Translations under genes and position numbers: made by a program
The notes under the pieces: generated by a model
What the model saw: the letters and a program-made list of their open reading frames with translations, nothing else
Told to the model about the DNA's origin: nothing
Database searches by the model: none
Part shown: positions 8,930-17,483 of the stretch, piece after piece
How the letters are laid out: each line of letters begins with the position of its first letter
Numbering within the stretch: position 1 is the stretch's first letter
DNA from: an uncultured Spartobacteria bacterium
GTDB taxonomy: Bacteria > Verrucomicrobiota > Verrucomicrobiia > Chthoniobacterales > Chthoniobacteraceae
NCBI GenBank assembly: GCA_903882875.1
Contig: CAIRYQ010000064.1
Span: 1-48,257 of the forward strand
DNA: 48,257 bases
Direction: 5' to 3'

Positions 8930-10405
8930 TCAACCATCGATCGGAAAGATTGGGCGGAGGATTTTCCGGTAGGGAAGCGAGCGCACATTGCTCGTGCAGG
9001 GGCCGGGCGTGTCCACCCAGAGCATCCGAGCCGCGATCGGATCATAGACGCGCCGGTGCGCGACCGCGGCCTTTACGGCGATCACGGAGAGCTGTGTCGG
9101 CTCGATCCCCTGGCTGCGCCACTGGCCGAGATCGAAGGGCGGTGTCTTGTGCGATGTGAGCAGGATCGTGAGCCCGTCGTGCCGGACAACCGCGCACGAC
9201 CCCATGTCGAAACGATCGCCGCACATCGAGGCGAGGTGGCTCTGCCTGTCTTCCAGATCAAATTTTCCGTCGCTCCCGCGCACGAGTTCCACTTCGAGAA
9301 TGAGCGGCCCTGCGTCGAGGCGGCTGCCGCGTCCGCCGATGGGCAGCGTGATCCGCGCACCGGGCGCGAGCGAAGCGAGGCGCTGCACGGAGTGAGGATC
9401 GTTGATGCAGATCGCAGCATTCCGGATTCGGCGTGAGACGAGTGCACGAAGCAATCCTGTGCCGTCGCCGGGCGCTCCGCCACCGATGTTGTCTGACGGC
9501 TCTACGAGCACCGTAAGGCCGGGCGGGAGCGGGTCGAGCCGCGCGAAAATCTCATCGAGCGGCGGATCGGTCACATTGCCCGCATCCTTTTTCTCCAGCG
9601 CGAAATCACCGAGCCGAGCCAGTGCCGCGCGCGCATTTTCCTCAGCGCCAACCGTGGCGATGACGAAGCTCGCACCGGTGTCCGGCGTGTCGGCGAATGC
9701 AAAACCCGCGCAGACGTTGACGGCCCAAAACTCCGGCGACTCGTCTTCCAATTTGCGTGCAAGCTGTTCGAGCGAACGCATCGGATCGTCCGCTGTACAA
9801 ACGCCGGTGGGCGGCCACACAACGGGCGGGTGATGCCAGAACATGCGCGGGACTTCGCCCGTCGTGAGAGTGCGCTGGAGCAAGCGCGCGGCGATCACCG
9901 AGGCGTTGCGCGCATCGGCGTGCGGATTTTCTCGGTAGGCTACGAGGCAGTTCGCGTGGTCGGCCATGCGCTGCGTGAAATTCGCGTGCAGATCGAACAC
10001 ACCGAAGACCGGAACCGTCGCACCGATCTGTTTGCGCAGGCGGACGAGAATTTCGCCTGTCACGTCGGGCAGCGACTCCGAGGTCATTGCGCCGTGCAAA
10101 ATCAGAAAGACCGCATCGGTGGCGTCGTCGCATTGCGTGAGGCGCGCGCTGAGTTCATTCCAGAACGTCTCCACGGCCTCATCCTCAACGATTGCGCCCG
10201 GCGTCGCGCGGAAATCCACAGCGGGTATGATCTCCCATCCAAACTCACGCGCGCATTCCAACACGGCACCGAGCGGTGAACTGTCGCCCGTGCAGCACAA
10301 CATCTCATCGCCGCGGAGCACGGCAAAATCGCTCAGCCCCGTCGTTCCGTCGAGAAACGTGTGCGTCTCATGAAACAGCCCGGCGATGAGGACGCGCTTC
10401 GGCAT
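8930..10405 (-). CDS. M81 family metallopeptidase (MlrC-like)
   Basis: The protein has 491 residues from ATG 10405 (MPKRVLIAGLFHETHTF). The GLFHETHTF opening, the segment VFLILHGAMTSE, VFGVFDLHANFTQRM and VAYRENPHADARNA, and the C-terminal VEPSDNIGGGAPGDGTGLLR and GGRGSRLDAGPLILEVELV match the two-domain MlrC family. MlrC itself is a zinc peptidase acting on linearised microcystin fragments. Most homologues have unknown substrates, and many sit next to amino-acid or amine enzymes. The gene lies only 5 bp downstream of the aminotransferase gene at 10411-11751, so they are almost certainly co-transcribed. No signal peptide, so it is probably cytoplasmic. Confidence 0.9.
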   Translation of the reverse strand: MPKRVLIAGLFHETHTFLDGTTGLSDFAVLRGDEMLCCTGDSSPLGAVLECAREFGWEIIPAVDFRATPGAIVEDEAVETFWNELSARLTQCDDATDAVFLILHGAMTSESLPDVTGEILVRLRKQIGATVPVFGVFDLHANFTQRMADHANCLVAYRENPHADARNASVIAARLLQRTLTTGEVPRMFWHHPPVVWPPTGVCTADDPMRSLEQLARKLEDESPEFWAVNVCAGFAFADTPDTGASFVIATVGAEENARAALARLGDFALEKKDAGNVTDPPLDEIFARLDPLPPGLTVLVEPSDNIGGGAPGDGTGLLRALVSRRIRNAAICINDPHSVQRLASLAPGARITLPIGGRGSRLDAGPLILEVELVRGSDGKFDLEDRQSHLASMCGDRFDMGSCAVVRHDGLTILLTSHKTPPFDLGQWRSQGIEPTQLSVIAVKAAVAHRRVYDPIAARMLWVDTPGPCTSNVRSLPYRKILRPIFPIDG

Positions 10406-10410
10406 CGGGT

Positions 10411-11751
10411 TCACACCGGTTTCCACTCCGCAGCGTGCCGCGCGAAGCTGCGCCCCGCCTTTTGCAGCGCCTCGACCACGTCGGCTTCGCGATGCGCGAG
10501 GCTGATGAACCACAGCCCACGCTCAATGGCGCGCACGCCGTCCTCCAGCAGGCAGCGCCGCAGGTGCGCCCATCGCGGTGCATCGTGACGCTTCACGTAG
10601 TCGCGATAATCGCGGATCGGCCCCTCGGGTGCGCCGGGCTTCAGCATCGCGCTGTGAAAGACGAGCCCCGGCCCCTGCGGACGCAGCGGGATGCCGTGAC
10701 GATCTGCGAGCGTACGCAAGCCGGTCATCATCGTCTGTCCGAGCGCGGTAACTTCGCGCGGATGCCGTTCGCCGAGCGATGCGACGGAGTCGAGGCACCA
10801 CTTGCTCGCGGCGAGACAGAGCGGATTTCCGTTGAGCGTGCCCGCATGAACGACTGCGCCCTCGATGATTTTGCTCATCGCGGATTTTTTCCCAGCGAGC
10901 GCCGCGAAGGGCACGCCGCCGCCGATTGCCTTGCCGAGGATCGTGAGGTCAGGCGTAAAGCCGAGATGCTTCTGCGCGCCGCCGGGGCCGAAGCGAAAGC
11001 CGGTGATCGTCTCGTCGGCGATCATCAGCATTCCCTCGCGGTCGCAGAGTTCGCGGATCGATTCGAGCATGCCGGGCACCGGCTCCATGCAGCCGGTATT
11101 GCACAGCACGGGCTCAAAAATGATCGCTGCGACCTGCCCGGAAAATTCCGCAACACGACGACGCAGATGTTCGGGATCGTTCCAGCGCGCGACGACGAAT
11201 TTCTCCAGCACCTCGGGGATCACGCCCGTGCTCGGGTGCAATCGTGTCGGCTCGTCATCGCTGCCCCACTTGTCCGGCGGCGGCGCGAATCCGACGAGCC
11301 CTTCATCCGCCCAGCCGTGGTAGTGGCCCTCAAATTTCAGCACGAGCGGCCTGCCCGTGTGTCCGCGCGCGAGGCGCAGCGCCGAGAGCACGGCCTCGGT
11401 CGCGGAGTTGTTGAAACGCACAAGTTCCGCCGACGGAATCATCGCCTGCAGCCGCTCGGCCACTTCGATCTCCAGTTCCGACTGCGCGGCCCAGTGCGTG
11501 CCGAGCCGCGCCTGCGCCGCGATTGCATCGGCCATTCCGCGCGGTGCGTGGCCGTAGAGCAGCGCGCCCTGGCCGATTTGGAAATCAATGAATTCGTTGC
11601 CGTCCACGTCCCACACGCGCGGGCCGTCGCCGCGTGCGAAATAGAGCGGCACCGGCTGCTCCATTTTGCGGATGCCGCTGTTCACACCGCCTGCGATGCT
11701 GCGCTGCGCGCGTTCAAAAAGGCTGCGGGATTTGGCGTATCGGTCGGTCAT
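10411..11751 (-). CDS. Class III aminotransferase, glutamate-1-semialdehyde aminomutase-like
   Basis: The protein has 446 residues from ATG 11751 (MTDRYAKSRSLFERAQ). It is a PLP enzyme of the HemL-like branch: IAGGVNSGIR, GNEFIDFQIGQGALLYGHAP, RFNNSATEAVLSALRLAR, FEGHYHGWAD, ADETITGFRFGPGGAQ, and the PLP-lysine region LTILGKAIGGGVPFAALAG. True HemL is a haem enzyme, but this copy is coupled to an M81 peptidase gene and not to hem genes. The QPVPLYFARGDG segment and the unusual C-terminus suggest one of the many HemL paralogues that act on other amino acids. A substrate cannot be named. The two genes probably form one pathway unit. Confidence 0.85.
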   Translation of the reverse strand: MTDRYAKSRSLFERAQRSIAGGVNSGIRKMEQPVPLYFARGDGPRVWDVDGNEFIDFQIGQGALLYGHAPRGMADAIAAQARLGTHWAAQSELEIEVAERLQAMIPSAELVRFNNSATEAVLSALRLARGHTGRPLVLKFEGHYHGWADEGLVGFAPPPDKWGSDDEPTRLHPSTGVIPEVLEKFVVARWNDPEHLRRRVAEFSGQVAAIIFEPVLCNTGCMEPVPGMLESIRELCDREGMLMIADETITGFRFGPGGAQKHLGFTPDLTILGKAIGGGVPFAALAGKKSAMSKIIEGAVVHAGTLNGNPLCLAASKWCLDSVASLGERHPREVTALGQTMMTGLRTLADRHGIPLRPQGPGLVFHSAMLKPGAPEGPIRDYRDYVKRHDAPRWAHLRRCLLEDGVRAIERGLWFISLAHREADVVEALQKAGRSFARHAAEWKPV

Positions 11752-11871
11752 GCGGGGACGGATGATTTGGAAAAGTGCGCGCGGGTGCAATTGGGAAGCG
11801 CAATGCTGCGGACGGAGCCGTTAAAGCAATCTCATGGCGACACCATTGCTTCTGCCGCCACAGGATGCGTT

Positions 11872-12858
11872 TCACGGCTTGCGGACAAATTTCTGAACAC
11901 GCTTCCCCGAGCCCTCGGCGACGTACACCGCGCCATCCGCTCCGACTGCGATGTCATGGCCGAGCTGGAATTGCCCCGGCCCTTTTCCCGGCGAACCGAA
12001 CGTGTCCAGCACACGCCCTTCGCCATCCAGTTCCACGACTTTGCCACGCTGTGCGGGCTCCGCCGAGGGATCGCCGCCGTCCACGCTGAAGACATGATCG
12101 TCCGCGCCGACTGCGACGCCGTACGGCCGTCCGAGGTGCGGGCCTTTCCACTGCGTGAGAAATTTTCCCCGCGCATCGAATACCTGCAGCCGTGAGTTGC
12201 TGCGATCGCACACGATCACCCGGCCTTTCGTATCCACCGCGATCCCATGCGGGAGATTGAACTGCCCCGGCCCGTCTCCCTTCCCGCCCCACTCGAAGTC
12301 ATACCGCCCGTCCGCCGTGAACTTCACAACGCGCGTGTTCTTATATCCGTCGCTCACGTAGAACGAGCCGTCGGCCAGCACGACGACATCCGTCGGCAGG
12401 TTGAAGTGCGAGTGATCGTCGCCGGGCTTCGCGCGTTCGCCGAGCGTGAGGAGCAGCTTGCCGTCGTGCGTGAACTTGAAGACCTGATGCAGCCCCACAT
12501 CAGTGAGCCACACATTGTCCTCGCGATCGATCGTGAGCCCGTGCGGCATGATGAACTGTCCCCCGCCCCACGACGTGATCAGCTTTCCGCTTTTACCATC
12601 CACGACGCTCACCGTCGTGCCCGCGATCGGCTCCGTCGGAAAAGGGCTGCTCCACACGCGCTCGCGGCGGTGAAAGATGAAGACGTGATTGTGCGAATCC
12701 ACGCCGACACCGGCGCATAGGCCGAGCACGTAGTTTTCCGGCAGCGACGGCCAGGCCTTCACTACTTCGTGGTGCGGCTCGGCGGCCCGGAGTGGAGCCG
12801 CTGTCATCAGGACGAGCGCGGCAAAAGCGGAAGTCCGGCGATGCACATTGTTGCTCAT
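11872..12858 (-). CDS. Secreted NHL-repeat beta-propeller protein
   Basis: The protein has 328 residues from ATG 12858 with a signal peptide (AFAALVLMTAAPLRAAE). It is built from repeated NHL blades, each with a core like GQFNLPHGIAVDTKGRVIV, RPYGVAVGADDHVFSV or FIMPHGLTIDREDNVWLTD. About six blades are visible. It resembles the propeller of peptidyl-alpha-hydroxyglycine amidating lyase and related bacterial NHL proteins, including the opening VKAWPSLPENYVLG. Enzymatic activity is unproven. It may simply bind a ligand or partner in the periplasm. It is on the same strand as the aminotransferase and peptidase genes, 120 bp upstream, so co-regulation is possible. Confidence 0.85.
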   Translation of the reverse strand: MSNNVHRRTSAFAALVLMTAAPLRAAEPHHEVVKAWPSLPENYVLGLCAGVGVDSHNHVFIFHRRERVWSSPFPTEPIAGTTVSVVDGKSGKLITSWGGGQFIMPHGLTIDREDNVWLTDVGLHQVFKFTHDGKLLLTLGERAKPGDDHSHFNLPTDVVVLADGSFYVSDGYKNTRVVKFTADGRYDFEWGGKGDGPGQFNLPHGIAVDTKGRVIVCDRSNSRLQVFDARGKFLTQWKGPHLGRPYGVAVGADDHVFSVDGGDPSAEPAQRGKVVELDGEGRVLDTFGSPGKGPGQFQLGHDIAVGADGAVYVAEGSGKRVQKFVRKP

Positions 12859-12939
12859 GGGAAAAAGGCTGTGGGGAATCGGAACGTAAGGGAGAGCGCG
12901 GGGCGCGCGGAAGGAAAGAGCCGATCACCCGCGGTTCTT

Positions 12940-13257
12940 AGAGCCTGCCATGCACTTTGGCAGAAGCGGCGGTGCATCGCGGACCAAAGGTCCGACACAA
13001 GCCAGCCCAGGGCAAGCGACGCACGAGCGCAGCCCTGGGATCTCCCGTTCAAAAGATCACCAGCCCCAACGGGGCGCGACAACTTGTGCCGCCCCTTCAG
13101 GGCTTTGTCCTTTTTACCATGCAAGACCCAGGGCGGCGCTCGTTCCTCGCTTGCCCTGGGCTGGCTTGTGCAGGGCCTTTGGCCCTCGATGCCGCGTCTC
13201 CTAAACCTTCGGCCCTCATCGCTACATCGCCTTCAAAGTGCATGACAGGGTCTGGCC
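12940..13257. repeat. Large imperfect inverted repeat
   Basis: The left arm (about 12947-13040) reads outward to inward through TGCATCGCGGACCAAAGGTC, ACAAGCCAGCCCAGGGCAAG and GAGCGCAGCCCTGGG. The right arm (about 13127-13250) contains the reverse complements CCCAGGGC, CTTGCCCTGGGCTGGCTTGT, GGCCTTTGGCCCTCGATGC and AAAGTGCATGACA. The two arms together span more than 300 bp. Its right half resembles the sequence at 1-95. The element is non-coding and fills most of the gap between the NHL protein and the next gene. Confidence 0.85.
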
Positions 13258-13323
13258 CGCAAAAAACCGTTCGGCCCCGGGATCTGTCCGGGCGGCCGTA
13301 GCTACTCGATGCAAGAAGCCCGG

Positions 13324-13935
13324 CTATTTCTTGGCCGGGAACTCCTGCTTCCATTCCCCGTCCTTGAGGATTCCCACGGTCTTGTCCTTCTCCGTGCGGC
13401 CAGGAGGAGCTGTCCACACGGTCGTCTGCTTGAAGCGCACCGGGAGCGCGCTGCGGGGCACCACCTTCACGTGATAAGGCCATGCCCGGAATGACGCATC
13501 CACGGCTCCTCCCCACAGCGTCGCACGACAGTCCACGACCACCTCGTCCTTGAGGATGGTGACATCCTCGATCCAGCATTTCTCGTTTTGGCTGGAGAAG
13601 TTCATCTCACCCCAGAGCACCGCCACGATCATCTGCTTCTGGAAGTCCGTCCCGTCCAGCAGGCTCAGGTCGCCACCTTTTTTCATCCCGATGGGAAGCA
13701 TCTTCGGCGCTCCGAAAGCCTGCTTCACCTTTTCCCACGTCGCCTGGTCTCGCGCCACAAAGACCGTCGGTGTCTTGCCACCCGCGTCGGTCCCCTTGGC
13801 TTCCGTCGCCTTGGGTTGTGCGGGGGAAGCGGACGCAAATCCCATCAGGAGCACGGCGATGAGCCGGGGCATCATCGTGGCGAGCAAGGCGGGGCGGGGC
13901 GGGAATGTTGCGGAGTGCGGGTTGGAAGCGTTCAT
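13324..13935 (-). CDS. Exported hypothetical protein
   Basis: The protein has 203 residues from ATG 13935. A second possible start, ATG 13875 (MMPRLIAVLLMGFASASPAQ), would give a more compact signal peptide. The mature part is a single small domain: TVFVARDQATWEKVKQAFG, FQKQMIVAVLWGEMNFSS, WIEDVTILKDEVVVDCRATL, AWPYHVKVVPRSALPVRFKQT. The alternating strand pattern and the phrase 'WPYHVKVVPRS' recall protease-complex-like PrcB domains, but I cannot assign it firmly. It is secreted and stands alone between a repeat and another small exported protein on the same strand. Confidence 0.65.
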   Translation of the reverse strand: MNASNPHSATFPPRPALLATMMPRLIAVLLMGFASASPAQPKATEAKGTDAGGKTPTVFVARDQATWEKVKQAFGAPKMLPIGMKKGGDLSLLDGTDFQKQMIVAVLWGEMNFSSQNEKCWIEDVTILKDEVVVDCRATLWGGAVDASFRAWPYHVKVVPRSALPVRFKQTTVWTAPPGRTEKDKTVGILKDGEWKQEFPAKK

Positions 13936-14079
13936 GGGTTCGAGCATCCGCCGTCTGGCCGCCGGGATTGTCAAACTCTTGTGCAGACTTTGCAAAACCG
14001 GTGTCTGCACGGGGAAGACCACGGGATGGAATGAGACAGGCCTATCTTCGGTGAATGTATGAATCGTTCCGCCCGCACG

Positions 14080-14565
14080 CTATCGCTGGACGAGATTCTC
14101 CAGAAAGCTTCCCATTTTAGCTTCGATCAAGTCGTTGAAAACGCGGATATAGCGCAGGTGTGACTTGCGGTTGAAGACCTGAATCGTGCCATTCAGGCGC
14201 GTGTATTCCGGAGAGTGGTCTCCCTCCGGCCAAGTCTCTCGTTCGACTTCCACCCAGACGATGGATTGAACCCCGTCCGGAGTATCCGCACGATACCGCT
14301 CGGCGACATCGAAGTGATAGCGGCTCAAACCCATAAAACGCATTCCGGGCAAATCATGATTGCGCGAAAAGACCGCCATCTTTCCTTCGATGATCCGCTC
14401 GGCGTCAAGCGGACGTTCGTTGGGATGTTCGAGTTGGACATCCGCTTCGGATTCCTCCAGGCGAGGCTTGTAGGCTTCTCGCACAGAATTGATATAGGCT
14501 TGGGCCGGGCGTGATTTTGGCAGATTGCAATAGACGATGCCAATCAGCAACGGGATGGCGAGCAA
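14080..14565 (-). CDS. Membrane-anchored hypothetical protein
   Basis: The protein has 161 residues from TTG 14565. The frame is open back to TAG 14673 and has no ATG or GTG. A CTG at 14640 would add 25 residues (TFSSPSSQNRSISAAQRRNR) and would put positive charges before the membrane segment LILGLLAIPLLIGIVYC, which looks more natural. After this single N-terminal anchor the rest is soluble: AYKPRLEESEADVQLE, MRFMGLSRYHFDVAERYR, GTIQVFNRKSHLRYIRVFND. No family was recognised. It begins within about 30-105 bp of the end of the lipoprotein gene upstream and is probably co-transcribed with it. Confidence 0.6.
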   Translation of the reverse strand: MLAIPLLIGIVYCNLPKSRPAQAYINSVREAYKPRLEESEADVQLEHPNERPLDAERIIEGKMAVFSRNHDLPGMRFMGLSRYHFDVAERYRADTPDGVQSIVWVEVERETWPEGDHSPEYTRLNGTIQVFNRKSHLRYIRVFNDLIEAKMGSFLENLVQR

Positions 14566-14670
14566 GCCGAGGATGAGGCGGTTTCGCCGCTGAGCCGCAC
14601 TGATGCTGCGATTTTGGCTGGAGGGGGAACTGAACGTCAGTGATACACCGCCGTGGAGCGGGTGTGCAGG

Positions 14671-15075
14671 CTAATGAACGGAACCGTCTGCGTATGCCGC
14701 CGGGAGCGATGTGTCGCGAACTCCGCCTTTCAATTGATAGAGCACGACTCCGGATGCGGCGCGGCCGGCCGGCTTCACATACTCATAGCCAGGGTTCGCG
14801 CCCGTGAGGGGATTCTGGATCAGCGTGGCGAAATCCTTTCCACCGCCGATGATGCCGATGGGCCCCTCCTTTCCGATCAATGGCTTGAGCTGTTCCAGGC
14901 TGTCGGGCCATGCCTTTTTGGATTCATGATAGGCGATGATGGCCGAGGACAATAGCTTGAGATTGCCGGAGGACTCCCTGCGTTTCTTCGTATCACTACA
15001 GCCGGCAAGCGCCAGCACGAGTGAGATGAGCAGGGCGAACGCGACGCGGGCAGAAGGATGGGAGGTGTCTTTCAT
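14671..15075 (-). CDS. Lipoprotein with pseudopilin-like mature domain
   Basis: The protein has 134 residues from ATG 15075 (MKDTSHPSARVAF). A lipobox LALAGC places the lipidated Cys at residue 26. The mature part starts SSGNLKLLSSAIIAYHESKK and continues WPDSLEQLKPLIGKEGP, then AGRAASGVVLYQLKGG and ends AYADGSVH. This is the arrangement of the soluble part of GspG/DUF1559-type pseudopilins (alpha-helix, 'WP.SL..L', then the Ala-Asp-Gly-x-Val/His end), but with a lipobox instead of a prepilin leader. It is probably anchored to a membrane. The longer open frame reaching back to 15981 overlaps lpxA out of frame and was rejected as its start. Confidence 0.7.
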   Translation of the reverse strand: MKDTSHPSARVAFALLISLVLALAGCSDTKKRRESSGNLKLLSSAIIAYHESKKAWPDSLEQLKPLIGKEGPIGIIGGGKDFATLIQNPLTGANPGYEYVKPAGRAASGVVLYQLKGGVRDTSLPAAYADGSVH

Positions 15076-15248
15076 GCGGGCGATCTCATCCACTTTTGAG
15101 AGGGCTTGAAAAGCGAAAATTGAGCGCTTCGCTGCAACGCGCATCCAGCGTCCATTCGGGCTTTGCCCACGCGGGAAAAGCGCCGGGGAACCACATCCAA
15201 TGGCTGATGCATGAAGTTCGCGCTGGCGGGCGAAGGTGACTCCGGGAT

Positions 15249-15275
15249 AGCGCGCGCGGAGCGATGCGCTCCACC
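15249..15275 (-). repeat. 27-bp GC-rich repeat motif, copy 2
   Basis: This is the reverse complement of the block at 129-155, with two differences. It lies in the 245-bp gap between lpxA and the lipoprotein gene. That gap otherwise holds no gene I can support. Confidence 0.6.
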
Positions 15276-15320
15276 GCGGATTTCCATGCTGCTTGAGGCT
15301 GCACTTTGGCCTGAAGCGCC

Positions 15321-16100
15321 CTATTTGATGATCCCGCGCTCGCTCTTGGTGACGAAGCCGGTGAGGTGGCCGATTTCGGCGATGTCGGGAAGCTGCTCGC
15401 TCATCTGCTCGACGGCCTGCGCGACGTTGAGATCCGAACGGTAAAGGAGGCGGTAGGCTTCCTTCAGCGCGCGCGCGGCTTCGGAGCTGAAGCCGTGGCG
15501 CTCGAGGCCGGTCTTGTTGATGCCGCGGATGCGCGCAGGGTTGCCGTCGGCAATCATGTAGGGCGGCACGTCCTGGACGATCTTTGAGCAGCCGCCCGTC
15601 ATGGAATGCCGACCGAGGCGGCAGAACTGATGCACGGCGGTGAAGCCGCCAAGGACGACGTGGTCCTCGACGGTGACGTGGCCGGCGAGCGTGCCGTTGT
15701 TGGAAAAAATCACGTCGTCGCCGACCGTGCAGTCGTGGGCGATGTGGCAGTAGGCGAGGAAATTCCCGCGACTGCCGATGCGCGTGTAAGCGCCCGGCGC
15801 GGTGCCGCGGTTCACGGTGACGAATTCGCGGAAGGTGTTGCCGTCGCCGACTTCGAGGTGCGTGGGCTCGGCGGCATATTTCAAATCCTGCGTGCGCCCG
15901 CCGATGGAGCAGAAGGCGTGGAAGCGGTTGCCTTTTCCAAAGCGCGACGGCCCGGTGAGGCTGACGTGATGCTGGAGCCACGAGCCCTCGCCGAGCACGA
16001 CGCCCGCGCCGATGACGGAGTATGGCCCGATCTCGCAGTCCGCGCCGATTTCAGCGCCGGAATCGATGACGGCTGTGGGATGGATGCGCGCGCCGCTCAC
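15321..16100 (-). CDS. lpxA: Acyl-ACP--UDP-N-acetylglucosamine O-acyltransferase
   Basis: The protein has 259 residues from GTG 16100, which overlaps the stop of lpxC-fabZ (GTGA). LpxA transfers the 3-hydroxyacyl chain to UDP-GlcNAc, the first step of lipid A synthesis in the cytoplasm. The left-handed beta-helix hexapeptide repeats are plain: IHPTAVIDSGAEIGADCEIG, IGPYSVIGAGVVLGEG, GNTFREFVTVNRGT and HVTVEDHVVLGGFTAVHQFC. The catalytic His lies in the region LAYCHIAHDCTVGDD (His-x-x-His-Asp type). Length and the C-terminal helical domain fit the family. Overlap with the LpxC-FabZ gene indicates translational coupling of the first two lipid A enzymes. Confidence 0.95.
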   Translation of the reverse strand: MSGARIHPTAVIDSGAEIGADCEIGPYSVIGAGVVLGEGSWLQHHVSLTGPSRFGKGNRFHAFCSIGGRTQDLKYAAEPTHLEVGDGNTFREFVTVNRGTAPGAYTRIGSRGNFLAYCHIAHDCTVGDDVIFSNNGTLAGHVTVEDHVVLGGFTAVHQFCRLGRHSMTGGCSKIVQDVPPYMIADGNPARIRGINKTGLERHGFSSEAARALKEAYRLLYRSDLNVAQAVEQMSEQLPDIAEIGHLTGFVTKSERGIIK

Positions 16101-17410
16101 TGGTCAACAATTCCAAAGAGCATCTCCGCCTCGCTCACGACTTCGCCATTCACAATGCAGCGGCCTTTTGCCTTTGCGATCGAGCGGCCCTTTTTCGACG
16201 TAAGCTCCACCTCGATGAAGAGCGTGTCGCCGGGGACGACAGGTTTGCGGAATTTCACCTCGTCCGCGCTCATGAAGTAGCCGATGCGGCCTGCGTTGCC
16301 GGGGATGCGCAGGAGCAGGATGCTACCGACCTGCGCCATCGCCTCGAGCTGGAGCACGCCGGGCATGACCGGGTGGCCGGGAAAGTGGCCCTGGAAATAG
16401 TATTCGTTGACGGTGACGTTTTTCACGCCGGTGCATTTCATCTCGCCGTCGAGCGACACGATGCGGTCCACCATGAGGAACGGGAAGCGGTGCGGGAGCA
16501 GCTTCATCACGTCGTTCACGTCGAGGATGTCGCCGCCCTTCGGCGTGACGGCAGGCGGGATCATCGCATTTGCGCGCGCCTGCTGCTTCGCGATGGCGCG
16601 GCAGAGATCGGAGTTCGGCCCGTGGCCCGGCTTCACGGCGATGACGTGGCCTTTGATCGCACGGCCGAGCAGCGAGAGGTCGCCGACGATGTCGAGAATC
16701 TTGTGCCGCACGAACTCGTCCCTGAATCTCAGCGGCTCCTTGCCGAGCACCTGCTCGCCTCGGATGACGACCGCATTTTCGAGCGAACCGCCCTTGATGA
16801 GCCCCTTGTCCATGAGCGGCTTCACGTCCTCGTAATAGACGAACGTGCGCGCAGGCGCGATGTCCTTCTCGTAAATCGCGGGCGTGATTTCCGTGGAGAA
16901 AAATTGAGTGAAGCGCCCGTCCGGGCCGACGTTCGTGCAGGAGACGCGGAACTTCGGATCGGGCACGATGGTCATCAGCGATCCGCTTTTCGTCTCAATG
17001 TAGATCGGCTCGGTGACTTCGTAAAATGCACGCGGCACCGGCTGCTCCACGATGCCGGCCTTCTTGATCAGCTCGACATATTGCTTCGCCGATCCGTCGC
17101 CGATGGGCGGCTCGTCCGCGTTCATCTCGATGAGGCAATTGTCCACGCCCATGCCCGTGAGCGCGCTCAGCACGTGCTCGACGGTCTGCACGCGCGCGTT
17201 GCCCTCGGCGATGGTCGTCGCGCGCTCGACGGTCTTCACGTGGTCAATGCGCGCATCAATCACCGTCTCTCCCGGCAGGTCCGCGCGCTTGAATTTCATC
17301 CCATGCCCCGGCTGCGCCGGGTGCAGCGTGAGGACGACCTCATTGCCAGTGTGGAGCGAAGCGCCGGAGACGGAGACGCTCTTGCCGAGCGTGCATTGGT
17401 TGGAACTCAT
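16097..17410 (-). CDS. lpxC: Bifunctional LpxC deacetylase / FabZ dehydratase
   Basis: The protein has 437 residues from ATG 17410 (MSSNQCTLGKSVSVSG). Residues 1-290 are LpxC, the zinc UDP-3-O-acyl-GlcNAc deacetylase that commits the cell to lipid A: TVEH at 77-80 with Glu78 and His79, HKILD at 236-240 giving zinc ligands His236 and Asp240, and catalytic His263 in PGHGPNSD. Residues 296-437 are FabZ, the 3-hydroxyacyl-ACP dehydratase: LPHRFPFLMVDRI, GHFPGHP with His342, and LQLEAMAQ with Glu356. All key residues of both enzymes are intact. The fusion is known from Bacteroidetes and Verrucomicrobia. It overlaps lpxA by 4 bp. No lpxD or lpxB is in this window. Confidence 0.95.
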   Translation of the reverse strand: MSSNQCTLGKSVSVSGASLHTGNEVVLTLHPAQPGHGMKFKRADLPGETVIDARIDHVKTVERATTIAEGNARVQTVEHVLSALTGMGVDNCLIEMNADEPPIGDGSAKQYVELIKKAGIVEQPVPRAFYEVTEPIYIETKSGSLMTIVPDPKFRVSCTNVGPDGRFTQFFSTEITPAIYEKDIAPARTFVYYEDVKPLMDKGLIKGGSLENAVVIRGEQVLGKEPLRFRDEFVRHKILDIVGDLSLLGRAIKGHVIAVKPGHGPNSDLCRAIAKQQARANAMIPPAVTPKGGDILDVNDVMKLLPHRFPFLMVDRIVSLDGEMKCTGVKNVTVNEYYFQGHFPGHPVMPGVLQLEAMAQVGSILLLRIPGNAGRIGYFMSADEVKFRKPVVPGDTLFIEVELTSKKGRSIAKAKGRCIVNGEVVSEAEMLFGIVDQ

Positions 17411-17483
17411 CGTGTGGTTTGCCGGAAAAGAGCGCCGCTTATGGAGGCTCGCACCGCGCACGGCAAGCGTGATGATCCACGGT

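Noticed and set aside
10435-12195. 586-residue open frame on the plus strand
   Set aside because: It runs antisense through the aminotransferase and NHL genes and has an implausible Arg/His/Ala-rich composition.
13238-13474. Short plus-strand frames beside the large inverted repeat
   Set aside because: They overlap repeat DNA and the opposite-strand exported protein, and show no start signal or domain.
15076-15981. Long N-terminal extension of the lipoprotein frame through lpxA
   Set aside because: The extension is out of frame with the conserved LpxA sequence, Arg/His-rich, and lacks any leader; the lipobox start at 15075 explains the gene.
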